A stretch of DNA of 64,000 nt from Emydura subglobosa (Eukaryota; Chordata; Testudines; Chelidae): positions 70,982,111-71,046,110 of the forward strand of contig ML679956.1 of the NCBI GenBank assembly GCA_007922225.1. The letters run 5' to 3'. Under the pieces are notes generated by a model, which had not been told where the DNA came from, searched no databases, and saw nothing but the letters and a program-made list of their open reading frames with translations. Position 1 is the stretch's first letter. Every line of letters starts with the position of its first letter. Of the stretch, positions 57,271 to 64,000 are shown piece after piece. The position numbers were made by a program, and so were the translations under genes.

Positions 57271-57384
57271 GCCCTCGGTGTCTCAATTGCCCTTCTGTAA
57301 AATGGGGATAATTGCACTTCCCTACTGTAGAGGCGCGTTGTGGAAATAAGTACATTAAAAACAGTGAGGAGTTTTACTATGGTA

Positions 57385-57700
57385 ATGGTCACGGCGCGTG
57401 GACCCTGCCTCAGCTACCGGTCGTGGTGCCCAGCCACTGTCTTGACACCCGGTCCCTGACGCCCTGCCTTGGTCCCCAGCCTCAGCTACTGGGGCCCACC
57501 TCAGTACTGGCCGCTGTAGCCCCACTCCCAGCCTTGGCCCCCGGACCTGACCGCAGCCCCCCGACCGTAGCTCTGCTCCCAACCGCAGCCCTGGCCTCGT
57601 CCGTGACCCCGCTCCCAGCCCCAGCTGGGGAGAAGGCGGTGGAGGTGGGGGGGGGGCACAGACAGAGGTAAGAGGGGTTCGGGGTAAAAAGTGCACTATG
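57385..57700. repeat. GC-rich insertion flanked by direct repeats
   Basis: C-rich sequence lies between 'actatggtaatggtcac' (57376-57392) and 'actatggtgacgggcgcc' (57696-57713), which look like two copies of the same MIR segment. It has frames on both strands but no recognised protein. Origin unknown. Confidence 0.45.
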
Positions 57701-57770
57701 GTGACGGGCGCCAGTGGAGGACCTAGGCGCTACGGTAACACAAATAATAAATAAATAATAATAATAATAT

Positions 57771-59565
57771 AAACAAAGACAGATGTTTTTCAGAGCTTCA
57801 GGCAGAGCAGCTAATCATGGAGATAAGCGCCACCATGTATATTTTATTTTAGGAAAAGTTGCTGATTAAAACGTTCCTGTCCTCGAGCTCGTGTGATCAG
57901 ATTGTCTGGCAGTTTCCATGACACAGCACCCATAAATTCTAACCGTGACTCATCACTCCACGGGCCTCCAGGAGCTCAGACTCATCCTTCCCTCCTGAGG
58001 TGAGCAACACCTGTGCACCCTTCCCTGGCAATGGCCATCTATGTTGTGATCACACCAGGTGGATTCCACTGTGCATAGTCAGGGTGTCCCACGCATGGTT
58101 GTCCTCCTGCCTTGCTGACCGCTCCTTCAGTGTCTCTTCATTGAAAGCACTTGTTGATCTCTCAGGAGCTGTCCTAAAGGACATTGCAATACAAATAATA
58201 GCTTTCATTTACATAGTCCCTAAAGGACCCTGAATCCCCAGGCTTCACAAATTCAACAAGCTGATATAGTTAGGTTAGAAGAATCGTTCGGGGTAGCTCC
58301 TTTTTGATCATTATATCCCTAGGAACCTCATACGGCAGCTCTTAGTGGGACCACTTGTGTGAGCAAGAGCTGCATGGTCATCCTGACACAGGAAGAACAA
58401 AAACAGAGGAGAGAACCGGGCAGCCTATAAACGAGGTGTCCATAGCAACATGCTCATCTGTTGTAGCGCAAGCCGTAGGATACCACTTGCAATCAAGCCA
58501 CAAGCCAGTTTCAGATTCCTCATGATCCTCGATCTTCTTTTAAATCTGGTGCTCATTTTTAAATGTACATCGCTGGCACCGCAGGTGGAATTGTTGCCCA
58601 CCCACTCACTGAGGTAACAGACTGGGCACTGGAGAAAATCAGAAGACATCAGTGTCAGAGCTGTGAAAATGTTACTCCCGCAACCAAATAAACAGATGAA
58701 ATTTGCCCTTTCGTTGTAAGCCTGAAATTCAGCCCAAGTCACTGAAAGCTTCAGAGAGGTTCACAAACTGTCTGGGCGGCCCTGAGCTGAATTCTGACCA
58801 TAACCCCTCCTTCCCTGCCAGGCTTGGAGAAAAGTTTGATGGAAATTAGGGGGAAAATTGCTAGTTTCAACCCACTTTAACTCTGAGTGTTTGAGTTCAA
58901 ACCCCCAAACCAAAGTTAGATTCAGGAGGTGTGAAGCTATAAGTAACTGGAACAAATAAAAAATGTCTTGACCCTTCTAGGAACAGAAATTAATGATTTT
59001 TACCTGCCTCTTGTTCTTTTCATTTGTCAGTGAAAAACATCCTGTGCTTCTTACAGAGACCAGTTTCTGTCCTTTTATACCAGAACAACCCCACTGACTG
59101 TGATGGATTTAATCTACATTTGTACCTGAGAGCAGAATTTGGCCCTCAGTTTTTACTCACTCCTTACTGAGGCATAGTTACTTCAATGGGAGCTTTGGGA
59201 GAGTAAGCACACATTGAGTAAAGACCTCAGGATTTGGCCCATAATGTTAGTGATGTTCAGGATCCCTGGAGGAGTTTAGATTTGAATTCAGACTCGAATC
59301 CGAACCTCCACAAAGTTCAAGGTGTTTGAACTTGGGCATTCTGGTTTGGGCCACTGGTAGACTGAGGCATGAAGCATGGAATTTCAGTCTGGACTAGTAT
59401 ATGAATCTGAAATACCCTTACTTCATGGATGGTCAGATTTGAGTTTCAATTTTCTTCCTCATTATAAAGATCCAGACACAAAGTTCACCTGCGATCAGCG
59501 GAGGGATCAAATCAGGAGTTCTAATTCAGGCTCATCTTTAATACAGCTGCACCTTTACTCAAACA
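57771..59565. other. Mostly unrecognised; two repeat fragments
   Basis: 58180-58255 ('aatagctttcatttacatag') is a SINE/LINE tail fragment. 59105-59240 ('agagcagaatttggccctca' with 'acctcaggatttggcccata') is a palindromic-repeat remnant. No gene in the remainder. Confidence 0.4.
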
Positions 59566-59573
59566 GCTATATT

Positions 59574-59930
59574 TAGGGTGACCATATTTCCCAAAGGGAA
59601 AACAGGACACCACGTAGGGCTAGCCTGAGCCCTCCCTGCCCAAGCTCTAACTCTCCTCCTGACGTGGGGCTGGCCCAAGCTGCTCTCTCGAGCTCTGCCC
59701 CTCCCCCTCCCCGGCGTGTGGCTGGCTTTGCCACTCCCCCACCCTTCACGTTCCCCTGCACCCCACTTTTTTGACAAAGGTAGGCATTTGTCCTGCTTGC
59801 TCTTGCCAATGGATCAAGTTGGCACGAGCAAATGGTTCAAATGCCCACTTTTGTCAAAAGAGTTGGGACAGCCGGGCCAGGGCTTAAAAAAGGGACTGTC
59901 CCAGCCAGAACAGGACATATGGTCCCCCTG
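59574..59930. mobile_element. Non-autonomous hAT element (357 bp)
   Basis: Left 'tagggtgaccatatttccc'; the complement of the right end is 'cagggggaccatatgtcct'. The target duplication is a perfect 8-mer, gctatatt, at 59566-59573 and 59931-59938. Interior ends also pair ('ggaaaacaggacacc' with 'ccagaacaggacata' as subterminal motifs). No coding capacity. Confidence 0.9.
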
Positions 59931-60740
59931 GCTATATTGCAGCAAGCACTTCCCAGTGCCCAGCCCGAGTGACAGCAAGGACCGTGGAATGCATTATTGC
60001 CATGAAGCAAATGTTGCTAGGAAACCAAACAAGTAACAGATTTATCTTCAAACCGGGATCCTTGGAAACTGGAATAAGCTGAGAGGAATATTCTTGACTT
60101 GGAACCACAACAGTTCATGATTCCTACTAAACAACGTCTTAGGTTCAGCCAAACCAAATAGCTGGTGTGTGTACGGGGACTTGAAAGCTATCATTTTTTC
60201 CAAGAATACTTCATTTGCAAAGAATGCTACGTAATGATTTTAAATACATGAACCTAAACCCCCCCCCAATAACAACTAAAAAAAGACCTAAAACCCAAAG
60301 GTTTGTTTCAAATAAAATGTTCCGCAATAAGACACAACAAGGTATGGGGTAGGGCAGATCAGATCCAAGTGCATAAAGAGGCATATTGCCCCGGTCCTGA
60401 CTGACAAGCTTGTTTTACCTGAAGTTGAGAAACGCCAATCAGCATCACAAAGCAGTTCTCCATTGAGTTTTGCAATACAAAAGGCAACTGAGAAGATAAT
60501 CAAGTTGCCAAGATACCAAGTATTTGCCTCCACTGTCCTTAGCCAGTTGTCTACATTATGGGTTTGGGTTATGGTGGTTTTAAAATCAGAATAGAGCAAT
60601 AGGGTTCTTAGGTAATTGAAGCTAACAGGTAAAGTCATAAGACTTTGTCTGTGATATCACAGTTAATTGCTTTGGAGACCATTATGATGCCATAAAAATA
60701 GGACTATGACTCCAAGTAAGAAATAAGATGAAGGACCCTG
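59931..60740. other. No recognised feature
   Basis: About 800 bp including a short C run near 60260. A 116-codon minus-strand frame (60288-60638) has no recognisable domain. Confidence 0.4.
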
Positions 60741-60744
60741 GAGA

Positions 60745-60800
60745 GGCAGCATGGTCCAGTTCATAGGGCACTGAACTGTGGGAGTAAAGACATCTAATCA
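60745..60800 (+). repeat. MIR head fragment
   Basis: 'gaggcagcatggtccagttc' and 'atagggcactgaactgtggg' is the tRNA-like head of a MIR-type SINE; the core is missing. Confidence 0.55.
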
Positions 60801-61229
60801 ATAATTATAGTGAATTGGCTGATGTTTATGTGTACCACTGCCCTCTACTGGAAGAAAGCAGAAGTGCTGATGTGTGTCATATACCCTATGCTGGTAGCAA
60901 CCAACGGCAGTTCTTTAGCTCAAGTGTCAGGTGCTTTTAGAACAGGTGGTTTGGCGTCCTATTCCTCTGGGTGTTGTGAAGTTGTAAATGGAGCTGAGCG
61001 AATAATTGATTCTTAGGCTTGGTGACTGAACTGGAAAAAATCTGAAAAAAAAATTCATTTTGTCTGTTTTGTTTTGGGGTGGTGTTTTGACCCTTTTAAA
61101 AACTACATCTAGCTATATTTCAACGTGAAACATTAGTTTGAAATGAAAAGTCACCATGTTTCATTTTGAGAATGTCAGAATGAAACATGACTTTTTTTTT
61201 TTTTTTTTTTTTTTTCCTGTGAGGGCCGG
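60801..61229. other. Unrecognised, with AT-rich part and T run
   Basis: 61030-61190 is rich in 'tgaaa/tttca', like the 18425-type interior. A run of 24 T occupies 61192-61215, marking the left edge of the GC-rich block. Confidence 0.4.
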
Positions 61230-61803
61230 GCAGGAGGAGGAAGGGGTGAGGGGCTGAAACTACCTACCAAAGTAGTCACTACACACTGAAGCACATGGCC
61301 TGGCAGCTAAGTCACGGTGGGTGGCCTGCTAAGTCAGGCCAGACTGGAAGGCACTGAGTTTTAGAGTCCTGCCCCTCCTCAAGCATGGTGGGTCCTGGCT
61401 GATCTCCCATCCCCCTGGCTGCAGCAGGGAAACCTCACGTGTCCTGTAGCCTCATGCGCTCCACCTGGGTACCTAGGCAGTGGCTCCCTTCTGCCTGCAG
61501 CCAGGGGGATGGGAGATCAGTGCTCCCTTCCCTCTGTCTCCAGCAGGGACCCCAGCACCTAGGGACCCAGGCAGAGCTCTTTGCCGTGCTCCCTGCAACA
61601 GCCAGGGGGAGGGGAGCACTGATCTCCTGTCCCCTTGGGTGTAGCAAGAAGCTTTCACCTGTCTGGTAGCCCGTGGCAATGTGCTTTGCCTGGGTCCTTA
61701 GGCAGCGTCTCTCTTCTGCAGACAGTGGGAGAGGAGCAGCAGGCCACTTTGAAGGATCCCGTGGGCCCCTTTTGGCCCCCGGCTCGTGGGTTGGGAACCA
61801 CTG
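61230..61803. mobile_element. GC-rich foldback block with hAT-like right end
   Basis: The right end 'gtgggttgggaaccactg' (61786-61803) is a standard hAT terminus; no left partner is visible. Inside, 61399-61424 and 61494-61519 are perfect 26-bp inverted repeats. The segment ending the second arm (about 61511-61526) is inverted again at about 61613-61629. Repeated 'cccaggcag'/'ctgcagccaggggg' units give long frames on both strands without any domain. Probably a left-truncated non-autonomous hAT. Confidence 0.55.
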
Positions 61804-63109
61804 GTGTACAGCATAATGACAGCCCTGGAGATCTGAGATACCCATGGATTGAACAGACTCAAAAAGAAAAGGATGATGACAGGAAACATGTTCTAAAAGA
61901 TCTGTAGATTGATTATGTGTTTTAGTGTTTCTGCATCAATTGCCAGTGGCTCTTTAACTGGTTTTGAGCTGCTACTGCGTATACTCAGTCCTGGCACATT
62001 AATCCATCTTTGTATTTAGTCTGTAATGATGCTATCTGTTGAAGAAGAAGCTCCACAGTGGGCCTCAGTGCTAATTATCCTCCAAGTTGTGTGTGACCTG
62101 GCTAGACAATTGGCTTAAAGATTGTTAAATGTATTTTGAAAACCATAGGCCAGATTCTGATTCCTTTATTCAGCTCATATTCAGTCCTGCCAGTGACTTC
62201 TCCTGGCATCAGTGGAGTTTGTTTGTATGCAGTCCTGCTCTGATGAACATAGGAAGGTCTTCAGGATTTCCCCCTATATTGTCTATTTTTAAAAGAAACA
62301 GGACTGACCCGCATTCAGCTCTGGGCTCAGAGCTAAAGGTCAGATTGGAGGTCTTGATTTAGGCTCATTTCTAATGTTTAAGATGGCAGAAGTACTTAGA
62401 CCTTGTCTACACTGAGGATTTAGGCCAATTTCAGCCCTGGCGGCCAGCCACAGTTTAGCTGCACTGAGTCAAACCAATAATACAGGCAGAGTAAAACAAA
62501 ATAAGCCACGATTTGCAACTCTGCAGTTTATCTCCATTCCAAACAGGGTAATCTCTACTGGTGCAAAATGCAGCTTTTCCTCTCTCTCTCTATCCTTCGG
62601 ATTTGCATTGGGGCAGCTACTCTGCTGGCTGGCCACCGATGGCTGTAATTGGGGCAACGCTCCAGGGCAGTCAAAGCTTTAGCTTCATTTTGCATCAGAA
62701 GAAACTGAGAAAGCTGCAAGCCCAGCACACTCACAAACATGCATAATTAAGAGATAATGTCAATGAGATAGAACATTATCATAGGATAATGGTCTCCTGC
62801 TGCTACATAAATACCATGGCAAAGCTGAGACATTTATTTCCAAAGAGGGAGACATAACATTGACCCCGTGACAATGCTGTCTTACAATTACCTTAATTGT
62901 GTTAGGTCAGTGACTGATGTACTTGTGCATGTATCATTGGGGCTGATGGATGCTCGAGCAGTGGGCTGACAGTCACTTGTTATTGAACTGTTTCCTTCCG
63001 ATTGGCTTAGAGAACAACTATACGTTTAAATTCAGAGATAATTCAGGCAGAATTCGAGAGATCCATAAATGTACAGCCACAAGCACCAGAGTCAGGTGAG
63101 AAAGGTGCT
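61804..63109. other. Mostly unrecognised; small fragments
   Basis: 62150-62240 ('ggccagattctgattccttt') and 62395-62465 ('accttgtctacactgaggat') are pieces of a palindromic repeat and of a TAGAC-type terminus. The remaining sequence holds nothing I can identify. Confidence 0.4.
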
Positions 63110-63188
63110 CTTATGGGTAAGGAACTGATATGGGACTCTGGTGTTCTTAGCTCTGCCTTCCTCTATGATCTTGGGCAAGTCACTTCAC
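63110..63188 (+). repeat. MIR-like SINE fragment
   Basis: 'tgggactctggtgttcttag' and 'gatcttgggcaagtcacttc' are the MIR head and early core. It is cut off by the next element. Confidence 0.65.
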
Positions 63189-63290
63189 CCCTCTGGGGGT
63201 GTGTCGCCACTAGGAAAAAAAGATTTGCTTTTACCATACATTAGCTAAGGTGAAAAAATCCTAGTGTGGACAAGACAATTGCAGTTTAAC
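63189..63290. repeat. Miniature-element fragment
   Basis: 'gtgtgtcgccactaggaaaa' with 'aaatcctagtgtggacaaga' forms an inverted pair around 'cattagctaaggtg', typical of a small inverted-repeat element. Confidence 0.45.
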
Positions 63291-63350
63291 ACATTAATTA
63301 TTATTATTATTAATTTATTATTGTTAATAATAAATTATTATTGGTATTAC
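63291..63350. repeat. ATT-rich simple repeat
   Basis: Interrupted (ATT)n, also self-complementary ('taatttatta' with 'taataaatta'). Confidence 0.8.
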
Positions 63351-63432
63351 CATAGGGCCTGGAAGCCCTATTCATGGACCAGGACCCCATTGTGCTTGGA
63401 GCTGTTCAAACCCAGAGCAAAAAGACAGTCCC
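63351..63432 (+). repeat. SINE tail-type repeat
   Basis: 'agccctattcatggaccagg', 'accccattgtgcttggagct' and 'gcaaaaagacagtccctgtt' form a dispersed segment that also ends other MIR-like copies in inverted form. Confidence 0.55.
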
Positions 63433-64000
63433 TGTTAGCGGGTCGAGGTGCACTAGTGTTTACTCAGGTCGGTAGTGACTGTAAATTGGTATCATCTGGT
63501 GGCTTATGTGAAATGTCATCAGAGACACCATCATCTTGGGCCCTTTTTTGTCAGTGTCAGCAGTGAAGCCAAAAACGACTAAGTGTGGGGAGTGAATTAT
63601 CCGCTTTCTCCTAAATGTGGTCTCTGTGGATCAGGGATGAGGCACGTAGGTGAGGTAGGTGGGCAGTTTGGAAGTAGCTTTTCCTGCTACTCTATGTAAT
63701 ATTCAAGGGTGTCAGTGTGATAACTTTCACAAGTACCAGATTCATTTAACAGAAACTGCGCTGTGGTTTTACATGTCAGCTGGTTTCCCCTGTTGAAATG
63801 TGAAAGGCTTTTTCTTTTTGGGGAAACTGTTTAAAACTCGCCTGCCTAAAACATCCCCTTGACTAAATATTACACTGATCTACAAATAATGTGTCACTTT
63901 CCAAAACCACCCATCTCTGATGCAATTAGCCAAAATGGTCATGGATGCAACTCCAAGCTCTGAGTGTCACTAAACCTCTGACGGCCAGAAGCTGAGACTG
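63433..64000. other. No recognised feature
   Basis: About 570 bp with short frames only; no repeat recognised. Confidence 0.4.

Larger units (their letters stand above)
56961..57770 (+). repeat. MIR-like SINE split by two insertions
   Basis: Head 'gatctgggttgaatttccta' (to ~57037), core 'ctcaattgcccttctgtaaa' with 'atggggataattgcac' (57280-57384), and end 'ctaggcgctacggtaacaca' (57725-57745) followed by an AAT-rich tract (57743-57772). A foldback element and a GC-rich block separate the three parts. Confidence 0.7.

Noticed and set aside
61435..61845. 136-codon minus-strand frame with repeated peptide units
   Set aside because: The peptide repeats come from the inverted and direct DNA repeats of the foldback block; no protein family fits.

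Overview
This is vertebrate nuclear DNA, most likely from a turtle (Testudines; a crocodilian is the next possibility). No host gene could be recognised anywhere in the 64 kb. There are no long open frames apart from transposon relics, no plausible host exon chains and no RNA genes, so the window looks intergenic or deeply intronic. The assignment rests on the repeat content: CR1 LINEs with their 8-bp-type 3' tails, PIF/Harbinger elements carrying a Myb-like gene plus a divergent DDE nuclease gene, hAT and TAGAC-type foldback miniature elements, Penelope-like termini, an LTR beginning and ending TGTCAC...GTCACA, and many MIR-like SINE pieces. These were identified from memory of amniote repeats, not from a search.

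Layout. 1-11.7 kb: scattered MIR-like SINEs, a small hAT (1059-1227), a CR1 3' end (2366-2832), foldback miniature elements, and a Penelope-like palindrome (6137-6485). 11.7-14.6 kb: a minus-strand CR1 LINE with reverse-transcriptase remnants, split by two DNA-transposon insertions. 15.5-20.4 kb: two clean hAT miniature elements and a GC-rich hAT-like one. 20.45-24.42 kb: Harbinger copy 1, with a solo LTR lodged in the intron of its Myb-like gene. 24.4-30.6 kb: mostly unrecognised sequence with one hAT and several small palindromes.

30.68-36.08 kb: Harbinger copy 2, whose 5' part holds a CR1 that itself holds a ~320-bp insertion. 37-48 kb: more MIR, CR1 and hAT fragments, a TIR element pair nested one inside the other (45121-45677), and a ~1.1-kb terminal-inverted-repeat element (46316-47396) with repeated tRNA-like A-box/B-box modules. 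48-64 kb: MIR-like elements with nested palindromes, a Penelope-like element with a GIY-YIG endonuclease relic (52933-53757), another hAT with a perfect 8-bp target duplication (59574-59930), and a GC-rich foldback region near 61.4 kb.

The window therefore records successive transposon insertions. MIR-like SINEs and Harbingers act as hosts, and CR1, hAT, foldback elements and an LTR are the later arrivals. The two Harbinger copies share the same two-gene layout and an intron of almost the same length. Each has lost a different catalytic residue of the DDE nuclease, so neither appears able to move itself. I found no convincing new biological system. The most unusual items are the nested Harbingers, the tRNA-like module cluster and the multi-arm foldback at 61.4 kb.
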